Below are positions 33,886 through 43,407 of a stretch of DNA of 64,000 nt, one piece after another (within the stretch, counting starts at the first letter, position 1; every line of letters starts with the position of its first letter). Below the pieces are notes generated by a model that made no database searches, was not told the origin of the DNA, and saw only the letters and a program-made list of their open reading frames with translations. The stretch spans positions 6,882,001-6,946,000 of the forward strand of contig NZ_CP042266.1 of NCBI RefSeq assembly GCF_007856155.1, given 5' to 3'. The stretch comes from Streptomyces qinzhouensis (GTDB taxonomy: Bacteria; Actinomycetota; Actinomycetes; Streptomycetales; Streptomycetaceae). Position numbers and translations under genes: made by a program.

Positions 33886-34722
33886 CTACGTCTTCCGTGC
33901 GTGCAGCAGCAGGATGGAGGAGAGCGAGGGGGCCGCGCACGCCAGCCGGTCCAGGGGCCGCATCGGGCGCGGCACCCCGTGGAAGGGCGCTCCCGCGACC
34001 TTGACCACCTCGAAGCCGGACGCGGCCACGAACTCCCGCAACGCGCGGGCCGTGTAGAGCCGCAGATGACCGACGACCTCGCGGCCGGGGCGGCCGTGGA
34101 TGCCGCGCAGGCTGACCTCGGAGAAGACGGGCTGTACACCGGCGAGCAGCAGGGCCCGGTTGTACCAGGCGGCCAGGTTCGGAGTGGACAGCATCAGATG
34201 GCCGCCGGGGCGCAGTACGCGCCGCAGTTCGTCCAGGGCGCTGTCCGGGTCGACGAGATGCTCGATCACCTCGCTGAACAGTACGGCGTCGGCCGCACCG
34301 GCCCGGAACGGCAGCCGTCCGGTGCCGAGTTCACCGCGCACCACGTCGGTGAGCCGGGTCCTGGCCCGGCGCAGGGCGTCCTGCGACCAGTCCACGCCGA
34401 TGATCCGGTGCCCGGCGAGCAGTGGCGCCGCGGTGGCCGCCGCGGTGCCGTCACCGCAGCCGACGTCGAGGACGACGGCGGGTCGCACGGCGGCGGGGCC
34501 GAGCGCGGCGGCGAGCATCCGGGCCTGCCGCAGGCTGCGGGCGTCCCCGGAGGCGACCGGCACCGCGGGGTTCTCGTAGAACTCCCGGAGCCCCGGGGGC
34601 CCGGTACCGGTGGCCGCTCCGGGGGCCCGACCGTCCTGGCCGGTGCCGGTGCCGGTGCCGGTGCCCGTGTCCGTGTCCGTGTTTGCGTTCGTGTTTGTGT
34701 TCGGCCGGGCCGTTGTCGTCAT
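33886..34722 (-). CDS. class I SAM-dependent methyltransferase with repeat-encoded N-terminus
   Basis: From ATG 34722, preceded by GGAGG, this protein has 278 residues. Motif I is VVLDVGCGDGTAAATA, motif II/III GHRIIGVDWSQDAL, then AVLFSEVIEHLVDP and LRRVLRPGGHLMLSTPNL. That is a methyltransferase type 11 fold, likely acting on a sugar or lipid. The first ~30 residues are a Thr/Asn/Asp/Gly tract encoded by hexamer repeats. Start and stop overlap neighbours: ATGA with the acyltransferase upstream and 3 bp before the EamA gene downstream. This suggests it modifies the same glycoconjugate. Confidence 0.9.
   Translation of the reverse strand: MTTTARPNTNTNANTDTDTGTGTGTGTGQDGRAPGAATGTGPPGLREFYENPAVPVASGDARSLRQARMLAAALGPAAVRPAVVLDVGCGDGTAAATAAPLLAGHRIIGVDWSQDALRRARTRLTDVVRGELGTGRLPFRAGAADAVLFSEVIEHLVDPDSALDELRRVLRPGGHLMLSTPNLAAWYNRALLLAGVQPVFSEVSLRGIHGRPGREVVGHLRLYTARALREFVAASGFEVVKVAGAPFHGVPRPMRPLDRLACAAPSLSSILLLHARKT
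34641..34702. repeat. hexamer microsatellite in methyltransferase gene
   Basis: Four CGGTGC units (34641-34664) pass into three CCGTGT units and degenerate GTGTTT-like units. They encode the Thr/Gly, Thr/Asp and Thr/Asn tract near the N-terminus, so copy-number change would stay in frame. Confidence 0.9.
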
Positions 34723-36095
34723 GCCGGACCTCCTTCCTTCGCCCTGCCGTTCCCGGACGTGGCGACCTCCGTCATGTGCAGGAACTGCTCGAACAGCTCC
34801 AGCAGCCTCGCGCCGTCGCTCCGGGCGAGCAGCGTCGTCGACCAGCGCAGCGAGAGCTGCAGCCGCCCGGCGGTGGATGCCGTCGTCACGCTGAGCCCCC
34901 GGGGCATCCGGGCGGGCGCCGAGACCCAGACGGCGTCCGCCCGTCCCGCGTCGCCGAAGTCCAGAGTGTACGGAATGCGTCCGATATTGCTCAGCAGTGC
35001 CGTGGAAGTCCACGGCCCGGCGGCCCGCCGCAGGCCGCGGGTGAGGGCGGCCCGCCATGCCACCGGCACCACCGGTGCCGTCAACAGAGTCATTCCGTAA
35101 CCGAGTTGTGGTCGGGTGGCGGCTTTGAGGGCGCGGGTACGGTCGGCGGTCCGACGCAGCAGCTCGTCCAGGGCGTCCAGGTCCCGGTCGGCGGCGCCGC
35201 GCTCGCCGGAGGCCAGCTCGGCGACGGTGAAGGGGACTTCGACGAGCCGGGTGCCGTTGCCGATGGGCATATCGGCGCCGCGCGGCCGGTCGTCCACCGG
35301 CATGGTGATCCGGATCGGGCGCGGTGGGGCGCCGTGTTCCTGGTTCCAGTGCGCGATCGTCAGCGCGGTGGCGACCAGGAGCTGATCGTTCACGGTGTAC
35401 GCGGCGCCGGGCGGGCGGCGCGGCACCGCCAGATCGGCCACCAGCATGCCATTGCCCGGCCGACCGGACGGGGTGCCGCGCGCCACCCGGGCGGGCGGCA
35501 CCCAGGGGGACGGTCCCGGTGCCACCCCGGCCCGGTCTCCGGGGGAGGCGCGGACCGGGGGTGCGGCCGGGGCATTGCCCCGGCCGCCGTACAGCTCGGC
35601 GGCCGTCGCGAGAATCCGCAGACATGCGAGGCCGTCCAGCGCGGTGTGGTTGACGGTGAGGAACAGGGCCGTACCGCCGGGCCGTTCGGAGTCCGCCACG
35701 AGCTCCAGCCGGACCGGCGGGGAGGCCGACAGCGGGGGAGCCGAGGCCAGACAGCGCTCCCTGGCCCGTTCCAGCGCCTCGGGCTCCGGCGCCGGAACCG
35801 TCACCACGTCCACGCCGGGGTCCGGCTCCCCGGTGAGCCCCCAGTAGTAGCGGCGCCGGTACCAGGGGCCCGGCATCTGACGCACCTGGGCGCGCGGATG
35901 GCGGCGGAGCGCGCCGGTGAACGCGCGCCGCAGCCGCTCCGGGTCGGGCCGCCCCGGCAGCCGGATCTCGATGTGGATGGTCTCGGGCTCCTCCTCCTGG
36001 AGGCAGTGCCGTGCGACCTCGTCGACGACGGGGAACGGCACGAGGACGGGCCGCTCGGCCGGCCCGGAGCGCGCGGGACCATCCACAGCGGTCAC
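34719..36095 (-). CDS. condensation-fold acyltransferase (PapA/WS-DGAT-like)
   Basis: This 458-residue protein has the chloramphenicol-acetyltransferase/condensation superfamily motif H-x3-D-G as LTVNHTALDGLACLRIL. A second conserved region, ITMPVDDRPRGADMPIGNGT, and the DFGDAGRADAVWVSAPAR region (a DFGWG-like position) also fit. Such enzymes transfer acyl groups from CoA or carrier proteins to hydroxyls; PapA proteins do this on mycobacterial glycolipids. It overlaps both the AftD-like gene upstream (4 bp) and the methyltransferase downstream (4 bp). Acylation of the operon's glycan or lipid is the likely role. Confidence 0.82.
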   Translation of the reverse strand: MTAVDGPARSGPAERPVLVPFPVVDEVARHCLQEEEPETIHIEIRLPGRPDPERLRRAFTGALRRHPRAQVRQMPGPWYRRRYYWGLTGEPDPGVDVVTVPAPEPEALERARERCLASAPPLSASPPVRLELVADSERPGGTALFLTVNHTALDGLACLRILATAAELYGGRGNAPAAPPVRASPGDRAGVAPGPSPWVPPARVARGTPSGRPGNGMLVADLAVPRRPPGAAYTVNDQLLVATALTIAHWNQEHGAPPRPIRITMPVDDRPRGADMPIGNGTRLVEVPFTVAELASGERGAADRDLDALDELLRRTADRTRALKAATRPQLGYGMTLLTAPVVPVAWRAALTRGLRRAAGPWTSTALLSNIGRIPYTLDFGDAGRADAVWVSAPARMPRGLSVTTASTAGRLQLSLRWSTTLLARSDGARLLELFEQFLHMTEVATSGNGRAKEGGPA

Positions 36096-39000
36096 TGGAC
36101 GTTACCTCCGGGAGCTCCGGGAGCTCCGGACGGGCCGGGTGTCCCGGGGTCTCCGGGAGCGGGCGCCGCCGGGACCCCGGCATCCGGCTCGGCCTTCGAA
36201 CCCGTACCGGCATCGGATCCGGTACCGGCGCCCGTACCCGTACCCGCTCCGAAGCGGAGTCCGAAGCCCGGGCCGGAGCCGGCGCCGGAACCCGCCGCCT
36301 GCCCGAACCGTCCGAGCCCTCCGACGGTCACCAGGGCCGCGAAGAGCGCGATGAACGCCAGGAGCTGGGCCGCGTAACCGAACGCCCCCTCCCCGGCGGC
36401 CGGCGACTCCCCGGCGCCGGTGGCCGCCACGACCCCCGCGCCCGCCATCGCGGCGAACGCGATCGGCACCAGCAGCGCCTGACGCCACCAGGCGATCAGC
36501 GCGAGCGCCGGGACCAGCAGCGCGAACCAGCCCGCGACCACCACGGCCACCAGGGTCAGCGCCACCAGCCCGAGGATCGTCCCCGGCCCGTTCGGCACCG
36601 GCACCGGCGCGGTCCCGGCCGCGTGCTCGGGGTTCTCCTCACGCCTGCGATAGAGCACCAGACCGATCAGCGCGAGCAGGGCGACCCCGCCGCCGACGAG
36701 CCCGATCGTGTACGTCAGGGACGGCTCGTACTCCAGCTTGACCGTGCCGCCCTCGCCCTCGGGAATCGCGAAACCCTGCTGCCAGCCGTCGAGCCGCAGC
36801 GGTGAGAGTTCCTTGCCGTTCAGGGTCGCCTTCCAGCCGTCGTTGAAGTTCTCGTACGTCGTCAGATACGAGGCGGCGCCCGAGCCGACCTTCACCTCAC
36901 GGCGGTCGCTCTCCCAGTCGCCGACGGTGACGTCCCGGCCGCCCGCGGCCGGTGCGGCCGGGTTGCCCCGGGTGAGCGTCACACCGGTGATCGCGAGCGG
37001 GCCGGCGTCCCCGGCCTCGACCTGGTGCTCGCCCGCGGCGAGCTCCAACCGCGTCTGCTTCTGCCCGCCCTGGCAGAGCGTCACCTCGAGGGGGCGCCGT
37101 GCCACCAAGTCTCCGACGCTGCCCGTCACGCTGGTCGCGTGCAGGGTTCCGTCGATCGCCAGGGTCGGCCCCTGGCCGCATTCCAGGGTGAACGAGCGGT
37201 CGGCGTCGGGCTTGTAGGTGCGGTACTCGGCGAGCCCCGGGACATGCAGCTCGGCGAGGCCCACCGGGAGCTGGAGCTCGTCGTCGGCGATCGGATTGTG
37301 CAGGGTCACCTGCGCGGTCCGGGTGACCGTGATGTCGAGCTGGTTCGTCTTGATCTCCGGGAAGCGGACCCAGCCGTTGTCGTCGACGTTCGCGATCGCC
37401 GCTCCGTGCGGAGAGCTGATCTCGACCTTCGTGGGACGGGACGACAGTCCGCCCGCGCCGACCAGCACCAGCGAGTCCACGGGCTTGATGTCGGACCACT
37501 TCAGATGGATCACCGGCTTGTTCCCGGCGACCCACGCGGTCGTCATATCACCGTCGGTCAGATTCCGCGGCGACAGCTCGGCGCCGAGCCGGGCCGTGGA
37601 GTCGGCGGTCGCGACGATCTGCGCCGACTGCCCGGGTGCCACCCGGTACAGCAGCTTGTCCAGTTCGTCGCCGGCCACCGGCACCGCGCTGATCTTGACG
37701 TCATGCGTTCCGGCCGTGCCGGTGGTGAAGGAGCGGTGCAGCCCCGACTCCGTACCGGCCGGGGAGAGCCCGCCCGGGTCGGACGGCCGGTGCATGGACA
37801 CCACCTCGGCCGGCGCGTCCGAACCCGCGCCGTCCGTGGGCAGCTTCAGCATCCGGGTCACGGTGACACCGGGAATGCTGATCTCGGCGAAGCCGGCGCC
37901 GATCAGCCCCGGCCGCCCGACCTCGGCCTCCATGATGGTGAGCTTCAGCCAGCCCGTCTCACCGGCGGGCACCTTGATCTTCTGGGGCTTGCCGTTGGTC
38001 GCCAGCGGGCTGATCGCCTTGCCCTGCTCGGTCTCCACCTTCACTCGCGTCGCGGCGGCCCGGACCCCGTCCTGAGGAAGCGGGGTCACCTCCAGCTCCT
38101 CCGGCAGCTGCTTCTTCCCGTCGAACGCGATCCGCAGCCACTGACCCTTCGCACTGCCGGGCGAGCCTTCGGCCCAGGCCGTGCCGGGGTTCCCGTCGAA
38201 GGCGTTCACCGGGTCGTACTGCGGCAGATGGAACAGCCAGTTGCCGCTGGAGGACGCCGTCACCGCACGCGCCCCGCGCAGCTCGGCGACCGTCTGACGC
38301 TCGATGCCCTTCTTCGGCAGGATCTGGTGCGGCGCGTCTCCGGGGTTCTGCACGCTGTCGGAGTGATTGCGCTCGTCCTTGGTGTACGTGTACGAGGTGT
38401 TGGTGTTCACCAGACCGAACCGGGTGTCGGCGCGGCGCAGTCCGTCACCGGTCACCTGGAGCGCCGGTGTGTCGACACCGGGGTGCTTGTCCCCGGTCAA
38501 CACGGTGGGCCGGCCCCGCAGCGACGGGTCGGCGGAGAGCGGCAGCAGCGACTCCGGTCCGCCGGACACCGTCGCCGTGTCGGCGGCGGCGTACATACCG
38601 GCCCGGCCGGGCCGGCCGGAGCCCTCGGCGGGCGCGAAGATCTCCACCGCCCGCTGCCGCGGGAACAGCCCCTCGACCTGGAGGGGGGTGTCGTCCGCGA
38701 TCCGTCCACCGGTCATGACCGGGCCGAGACCCTTGACCCGCTCGTAGCCGGACTGCTCCAGCGCCCGCTTCACGGTCGGCGTCGGCACATAGCCGAGCTG
38801 ATCCGGGTCCAGGTCATTGCGGACCACCACATAGTGCAGCCCCGCCCGGCTCAAGTAGTCCCGCAGTCCCGGTATCGCACCACCGGTGAGCAGGGCCTGC
38901 TCCACGGCGTCCATGGCGCGCCGGTTCCCGGCCGTACCGAACGGCACATAGTCGCGCTGGGCCCAGGGCGATGCGGCGAGCACATCGAGGGGCTGGTCGA

Positions 39001-40459
39001 TGGGGGAGCCCCAGGTGTAGATGCCGTGCGCGGTCGCCGGGACCACCAGCGCCCGGCTGTCCGGCGAGTTCTTCTCCAGCCAGTCGGCCGTGGCCTCCCA
39101 GTACGTCGGCAGCTTCTGGAACGAACCCGGTTGCAGGATCGACCCGTTGACATACGGCAGGGCGAGCCCGGGCAGCACCAGCAGCGCCGCGATCGGCGGA
39201 GCGTACCGCCGCCCCCACCGCACCCCGTGGCCCGGCCGCGCCCCGCGCTCCCGCACCGCGACGGCAGTCAGATGGACGAGCCCGAGGACGAGGGCGAGCG
39301 CGAGACCCGGCTGGAACTTGTAGATGTTCCGGAACGGCGCCAGCGCCCCGTCGAGCAGATCCTGTACGGACCCGGCGAACGGCGCGCCGAACTTCCCCGC
39401 GTAACCGGTGAGGGTGAGCAGCGCGACCGTCAGCACGGTCAGCACCAGCCAGCGGCGCTCCGGCAGATCCCGCCGGGCGAGCCCCGCGAGCCCCAGCGCG
39501 GCGGCCAGCGCCGAACAGACGACGACCGGAACCGACGCCGCGACACTCCACCCGGCGGGCAGCCAGGCCTCACCGAAGTGCAGATACGCCACCCAGTTAC
39601 CGGCGCCGCGCAGGGTCTCCGTCGCCGCCATCGTGTCGGTGGTGATCTGCGACGTCTCGATGTACGGAAGGAAGTTCTCGCCGTACGCACCGAGGAGCAG
39701 CAGCGGGATCACCCACCACAGCGTGGCCAGCAGGACCCCCGGCACCCACCACAGAATGAGCTTCAGCTTCCGCGGACCGTTCGGCCGGGACAGCAGATAC
39801 AGCCCCACCGGCAGCAGCGAGGCGAGGGTCGATGCCGCGTTGACCCCGCCCATGAACGGGATCAGCAGTGCGGAGCGCAGCGCCGCGACCCGTGCGCTGT
39901 ACCGGTCGTCGGTGAGCGGGAGCAGCACCCACGGCAGCAGCGCGCCGGGCAGCGCGGCGGCCGACGTGGACCCGATGACGATCGTGAACGTCGGCCAGAG
40001 CGCGTACACCACAGCGCCCAGCAGCCGGGTCGAACGGGTGCCGACACCGAGGCGTTCGGCCAGCCGCAGCGCCCCCCAGAAGGCGGTGGCCACCACCAGG
40101 GACAGCCACAGCCGCTCCGCCAGCCACACCGGCAACTGCAGCAGATCGGTGAGGCCGTAGTACGGGAGCATCGGGAACGCGTACCCGATGTACTGGTCGG
40201 CGAGCCCGCCGAAACCGCCGCGGTCGTGCCACAACTGCCCGAGATCGGCGATGAACTGCCATGGGTCGGTGGCGACACCGAGCTTGGTCTCGAACGTCAT
40301 ACGCCCCGGCGACACCGCCAGGAAGAGCACGAACACCACGGCCCAGAAACCCAGCAGCCACCGCCGCGACCGGGGCCCGTCTGGAGGGTCCTGGGTCGCA
40401 CCGGTGGTCCGGATGGCTGCCGGAGGGGGAGCCTGGGCCGCTGGGGCCGTACTGGTCAT
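36092..40459 (-). CDS. AftD-like alpha-arabinofuranosyltransferase family (DUF3367)
   Basis: From ATG 40459 (coupled ATGA with the upstream gene) this protein has 1455 residues. The N-terminus is a GT-C membrane domain with about a dozen helices. Family landmarks are the acidic/aromatic loop before GGFGGLADQYIGYAFPM, RLWLSLVVATAFWGALRLAE and APFRNIYKFQPGLALALVLG. A large extracytoplasmic part follows, with discoidin/CBM-like beta domains (PVNAFDGNPGTAWAEGSPGS). Two or three C-terminal helices and a Gly/Ala/Pro tail end it. Mycobacterial AftD adds alpha-arabinofuranose branches from decaprenyl-phosphoarabinose. Streptomyces lacks arabinogalactan, so the acceptor is probably another envelope glycan. 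Confidence 0.9.
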   Translation of the reverse strand: MTSTAPAAQAPPPAAIRTTGATQDPPDGPRSRRWLLGFWAVVFVLFLAVSPGRMTFETKLGVATDPWQFIADLGQLWHDRGGFGGLADQYIGYAFPMLPYYGLTDLLQLPVWLAERLWLSLVVATAFWGALRLAERLGVGTRSTRLLGAVVYALWPTFTIVIGSTSAAALPGALLPWVLLPLTDDRYSARVAALRSALLIPFMGGVNAASTLASLLPVGLYLLSRPNGPRKLKLILWWVPGVLLATLWWVIPLLLLGAYGENFLPYIETSQITTDTMAATETLRGAGNWVAYLHFGEAWLPAGWSVAASVPVVVCSALAAALGLAGLARRDLPERRWLVLTVLTVALLTLTGYAGKFGAPFAGSVQDLLDGALAPFRNIYKFQPGLALALVLGLVHLTAVAVRERGARPGHGVRWGRRYAPPIAALLVLPGLALPYVNGSILQPGSFQKLPTYWEATADWLEKNSPDSRALVVPATAHGIYTWGSPIDQPLDVLAASPWAQRDYVPFGTAGNRRAMDAVEQALLTGGAIPGLRDYLSRAGLHYVVVRNDLDPDQLGYVPTPTVKRALEQSGYERVKGLGPVMTGGRIADDTPLQVEGLFPRQRAVEIFAPAEGSGRPGRAGMYAAADTATVSGGPESLLPLSADPSLRGRPTVLTGDKHPGVDTPALQVTGDGLRRADTRFGLVNTNTSYTYTKDERNHSDSVQNPGDAPHQILPKKGIERQTVAELRGARAVTASSSGNWLFHLPQYDPVNAFDGNPGTAWAEGSPGSAKGQWLRIAFDGKKQLPEELEVTPLPQDGVRAAATRVKVETEQGKAISPLATNGKPQKIKVPAGETGWLKLTIMEAEVGRPGLIGAGFAEISIPGVTVTRMLKLPTDGAGSDAPAEVVSMHRPSDPGGLSPAGTESGLHRSFTTGTAGTHDVKISAVPVAGDELDKLLYRVAPGQSAQIVATADSTARLGAELSPRNLTDGDMTTAWVAGNKPVIHLKWSDIKPVDSLVLVGAGGLSSRPTKVEISSPHGAAIANVDDNGWVRFPEIKTNQLDITVTRTAQVTLHNPIADDELQLPVGLAELHVPGLAEYRTYKPDADRSFTLECGQGPTLAIDGTLHATSVTGSVGDLVARRPLEVTLCQGGQKQTRLELAAGEHQVEAGDAGPLAITGVTLTRGNPAAPAAGGRDVTVGDWESDRREVKVGSGAASYLTTYENFNDGWKATLNGKELSPLRLDGWQQGFAIPEGEGGTVKLEYEPSLTYTIGLVGGGVALLALIGLVLYRRREENPEHAAGTAPVPVPNGPGTILGLVALTLVAVVVAGWFALLVPALALIAWWRQALLVPIAFAAMAGAGVVAATGAGESPAAGEGAFGYAAQLLAFIALFAALVTVGGLGRFGQAAGSGAGSGPGFGLRFGAGTGTGAGTGSDAGTGSKAEPDAGVPAAPAPGDPGTPGPSGAPGAPGGNVQ

Positions 40460-41256
40460 GGACACCGCCGAAGAATGAGGAGGAGATTCCAGGTAGCGAA
40501 CTCACGCAGGCCCGGCACCCGGGTCACCGCCCCGGCCAGGAACGGCCAGTAGCGGGAGCGGGCGGAGACCACCGTGACGTCGGTCCTGGCCCGTACCTGG
40601 CGCAGGGTGGGACCGATGTGCACGGCGAAGAGGTTCTCGCCGAGGGTGTGCTTGGCGGGGCGGCCGGTGCGCCGCTCATAGCGGGCCCGGGCCCTCGCCG
40701 CGCCCAGATAGTGCCAGGGCGCCCATTCATGACCGCCCCAGGGGGACAGCCAGTTGGTGAACGAGACGTAGATCAGCCCGCCGGGGCGGGTCACGCGGAT
40801 CATCTCACTGAGAAAGGTCTGTGGATCGTCCACATGTTCAAGGACGTTGGAGGAGAAGCACACATCGGCCGATCCGTCCGCGAGCGGCAGCATATAGCCG
40901 TCCGCGACGACCGCCCCCTCGGGGGGCGCCGGCCCCAGCTCCCGTACATCCGGCTCGAAGAGGAAACCGTGCGCGCCGCGCCGGCGGAACTCCTCGGTGA
41001 AGTACCCGCCCCCGCCGCCGATGTCGACGACGGTCCGCCCGTCGATCGGCCCGCCGTAGGCCTCGACCTGATCGGCGGCGTCCCGCGCCAGCAGCGAATA
41101 GCAGGTCTCGGGGTCGTCCTGCTCCCGCATGAAGGCGCGGAACAGGGCCAGCGACCGTCGGAAGGAGGGGTCTTTCGGTGGTGTGCGGCGGTCGGCCGTC
41201 CGCGGGGCACCGGGGGTGCCCGCGGCGGCGCGGACTCTTGGACCAGGGGCTGACAT
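40456..41256 (-). CDS. class I SAM-dependent methyltransferase (envelope operon)
   Basis: From ATG 41256, behind GAGG, this protein has 266 residues. Motif I is TVVDIGGGGGYFTEEF, then FLFEPDVREL, DVCFSSNVLEHVDDPQTFLS and IRVTRPGGLIYVSFTNWLSP. It is a Methyltransf_11 type acting on an unknown small molecule or sugar lipid. The stop overlaps the AftD-like start by 4 bp and the start lies 6 bp after the glycosyltransferase stop, so these genes are tightly coupled. Similar methyltransferase, GT4 and DUF3367 groups occur in other actinobacteria. Confidence 0.9.
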   Translation of the reverse strand: MSAPGPRVRAAAGTPGAPRTADRRTPPKDPSFRRSLALFRAFMREQDDPETCYSLLARDAADQVEAYGGPIDGRTVVDIGGGGGYFTEEFRRRGAHGFLFEPDVRELGPAPPEGAVVADGYMLPLADGSADVCFSSNVLEHVDDPQTFLSEMIRVTRPGGLIYVSFTNWLSPWGGHEWAPWHYLGAARARARYERRTGRPAKHTLGENLFAVHIGPTLRQVRARTDVTVVSARSRYWPFLAGAVTRVPGLREFATWNLLLILRRCP

Positions 41257-41262
41257 CAATCC

Positions 41263-42849
41263 TCACTTCCGCCGGGAGGGCGCGGCGATCCGCGCGGCCC
41301 GCGGGCTCTCCTGGGGTTCGGTCCTTCGGCCTCCCGGCCGGGCGGCGTTTCCACCGGTGCGGTCACCGACCTCCCAGCCGGTCTTGTGCCCGATCCGGCG
41401 GCCGGGCAGGGGGGTGTTCTGCGGGGTGCCGGGTCCGGAGGGCAGCGACGGATCGGCGGTCCGGAGGGAGGCACCTGACCGGGGCAGGGCGGACGGGACG
41501 CCTTCACTCCGGCCTCGGCCTTCACCCGGACCATGGCCTTCACCCGGACCTCGGCCTTCACCCGGACCATGGCCTTCACCCGGACCTCGGCCTTCACCCG
41601 GACCATGGCCTTCACCCGAACCATGGGCTGCTCCCCGGCCCGCGCCTTGACCTCGGCCGGGAGCCTCACCCGGGCCCGGGTCTTGACCCGGACCTTCGGT
41701 GCGGCCTCGGGCGGCGGCCTCCACGGCGACATCGCGGAACGCCCGTACCGTACTGGCCCAGGTGTATCCGGCCGCCAACTCCTGCGCGGCCCGCCCCATG
41801 GCCGACCGGCGCTCCTCGCTGAGCGTCAGCGAGCACCAGGCGGCGGCGAACGAACTCTCTCCCCGGGCCAGCACCCCGCTCACCCCGTCGTCGACCGAGT
41901 CCCGCAGCCCCGGCACATCGAAGCCGACCGTCGGGGTCGACCGGATCGCGGCCTCCGTGACCACCAGCCCCCACCCCTCCACGGCCGACGGATGCAGCAG
42001 CAGCCAGGCCGAGCAGAGCAGCCGGTGCTTCTCCGCCTCCGTGACATGGCCCGCGAATTCCACTCCGGGGCCCGCGAGCCTCTCCAGCCGGTCCCGTTCC
42101 GGACCGTCTCCGACGATGACGAGCCGGCCGCCGGTCACCGGCCTGACCCGCTCCCACAGCCGCAGCAGCAGATCGACCCGTTTGTACTCCACGAGCCGGC
42201 CCAGCGCCAGGAACAAGGGCTCGGGCGAGCGCGGATGCGGGGGGCCCGGCTTCTCGACACCGTTGTGCACCACGCGTATCCGGTCCTGGTCGACGCCGAT
42301 CTCGCGCAGCGCCCCGGCGGTGGAAGGGGAGACCGCGACCATCAGGTTCCGCCGCTGTGCCTCCTTGAGCGCCCAGTGCTCCAGCCGGCGCCCGAGCCGG
42401 CCGGCGGGCGCGAGAGCACGGCCGCCGAAGCGCATGTCCCACAGTTCGGTGTGGACGTGATTGACCAGACACAGCGTCGGACCGCGATGCCAGAGCGGCG
42501 CCAGATACGGCATGCCGTTGCACACCTCGACCAGCAGATCGCACTCACCGACCTGCTGGGCCACGGTCCTGCGGGCCCGCAGGAAATGGCCGAGGTCGCC
42601 GCCCGCCGAGACCACCCGGTAGTCACGGCGGGCGGCCGGACCACCACAGACGAGGGTGACCTCATGGCCGAGGCGGCTGAGGCCTTCGGCCAGCCGGTCG
42701 ACCAGGAGTTCGGAACCGCCGGCGGCCGGGTTGCCGAGGTCGCGGCGGGAGAGGAAGACGATGCGGCGCGGCCCGGCGGGCGGCGCGGCAGGGTGCTGAG
42801 CGGGCTGGGGACCGGCCGTGCGCAGTGGAGCGGGCACGTGCTGGGTCAT
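41263..42849 (-). CDS. GT4 glycosyltransferase with repeat-encoded C-terminal tail
   Basis: From ATG 42849, behind CGGAG, this protein has 528 residues. It is a GT-B fold family-4 glycosyltransferase: GGSELLVDRLAEGLSRLGHE at the N-terminal nucleotide-poor domain, LFLALGRLVEYKRVDLLLRL, IVGDGPERDRL, HPSAVEGWGLVVTEAAI (retaining E-x7-E motif). Residues from ~390 on are a Gly/Glu/Arg/His-rich tail whose core is three 12-residue repeats (GEGHGPGEGRGP). The tail is not part of the GT fold and could bind partners or membrane. It is the first gene of the compact envelope operon and transfers an unidentified sugar to a lipid or polyprenyl acceptor. Confidence 0.9.
   Translation of the reverse strand: MTQHVPAPLRTAGPQPAQHPAAPPAGPRRIVFLSRRDLGNPAAGGSELLVDRLAEGLSRLGHEVTLVCGGPAARRDYRVVSAGGDLGHFLRARRTVAQQVGECDLLVEVCNGMPYLAPLWHRGPTLCLVNHVHTELWDMRFGGRALAPAGRLGRRLEHWALKEAQRRNLMVAVSPSTAGALREIGVDQDRIRVVHNGVEKPGPPHPRSPEPLFLALGRLVEYKRVDLLLRLWERVRPVTGGRLVIVGDGPERDRLERLAGPGVEFAGHVTEAEKHRLLCSAWLLLHPSAVEGWGLVVTEAAIRSTPTVGFDVPGLRDSVDDGVSGVLARGESSFAAAWCSLTLSEERRSAMGRAAQELAAGYTWASTVRAFRDVAVEAAARGRTEGPGQDPGPGEAPGRGQGAGRGAAHGSGEGHGPGEGRGPGEGHGPGEGRGPGEGHGPGEGRGRSEGVPSALPRSGASLRTADPSLPSGPGTPQNTPLPGRRIGHKTGWEVGDRTGGNAARPGGRRTEPQESPRAARIAAPSRRK
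41521..41628. repeat. three 36-bp tandem repeats in GT4 gene
   Basis: Units 41521-41556, 41557-41592 and 41593-41628 each consist of two 18-bp halves (TTCACCCGGACCATGGCC, TTCACCCGGACCTCGGCC). The first two are identical; the third differs slightly. They encode GEGHGPGEGRGP. Slippage would alter tail length without frameshift. Confidence 0.95.
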
Positions 42850-43407
42850 TGGCGCTCCGACTCGTCTCAGGGTGCGCAACCGTGCGGCGGTCGTGGTGCG
42901 GGGATCACATGCGGCACGGGAGGGCGGACGGATGAGGGTTGGGGACGTGCGGTTGGTGCGGTTGGTACGGGGCGGTGCGGTTGGTACGCGGTGGTGCGGT
43001 TGGTACGCGGTGGTGCCGGGGGTACGGGGTGGTGCCAGGGGTACTGGGTGGTGCCAGGAAGTACGAGACGACACAAGGCAGTACCGGTCAGTACGAGGTG
43101 GTACGAGGCTGTACGAGATGAGGCGGTACCAGGGAGGTACACGGCGGTACGGAGTTCAAACGGGGTGGAACCGGTGGGCCGGGTCCGGAACCGTGCCGGG
43201 GGAGCAACTCCTGCTGCGCACGTTCGCCGGTGGGGTTCCCCGGCCCGGGGCCGAGCCCGCCCCGGAGGGTGCCGGGGCTGCTCGGATGTGCCGGGGTTCT
43301 GCACGGATGGTGTGTTCGGGTGGTGGGATGGACAGTTTTCGCCCAGTGGTTCGCTGCGGCTACTCACCGAGGTGACAAATTACGAACCTGTTACCGGCCG
43401 TATCTCA
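42850..43407. other. 558-bp intergenic region with tandem repeats
   Basis: No supported gene. The main content is the 19-bp repeat array and a following degenerate GGTAC/GTACGA tract up to about 43140. Open frames here are low-complexity Trp/Gly/Val or Pro/Thr chains, so I regard it as non-coding. Confidence 0.6.
42964..43058. repeat. five 19-bp tandem repeats
   Basis: Five consecutive 19-bp units starting GGTACG or GGTACT (for example GGTACGCGGTGGTGCGGTT) run from 42964 to 43058, followed by degenerate GTAC-containing copies. They lie upstream of the envelope operon and downstream of the DUF3068 gene. Confidence 0.92.

Noticed and set aside
37025..40552. 1175-codon plus-strand frame opposite the AftD-like gene
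   Set aside because: Gln/Arg/Gly low-information chain, antisense to a gene with strong membrane and family signatures. Long antisense frames are normal at this GC.
42964..43058. CRISPR array
   Set aside because: Units are contiguous 19-mers without spacers and no cas genes are present.
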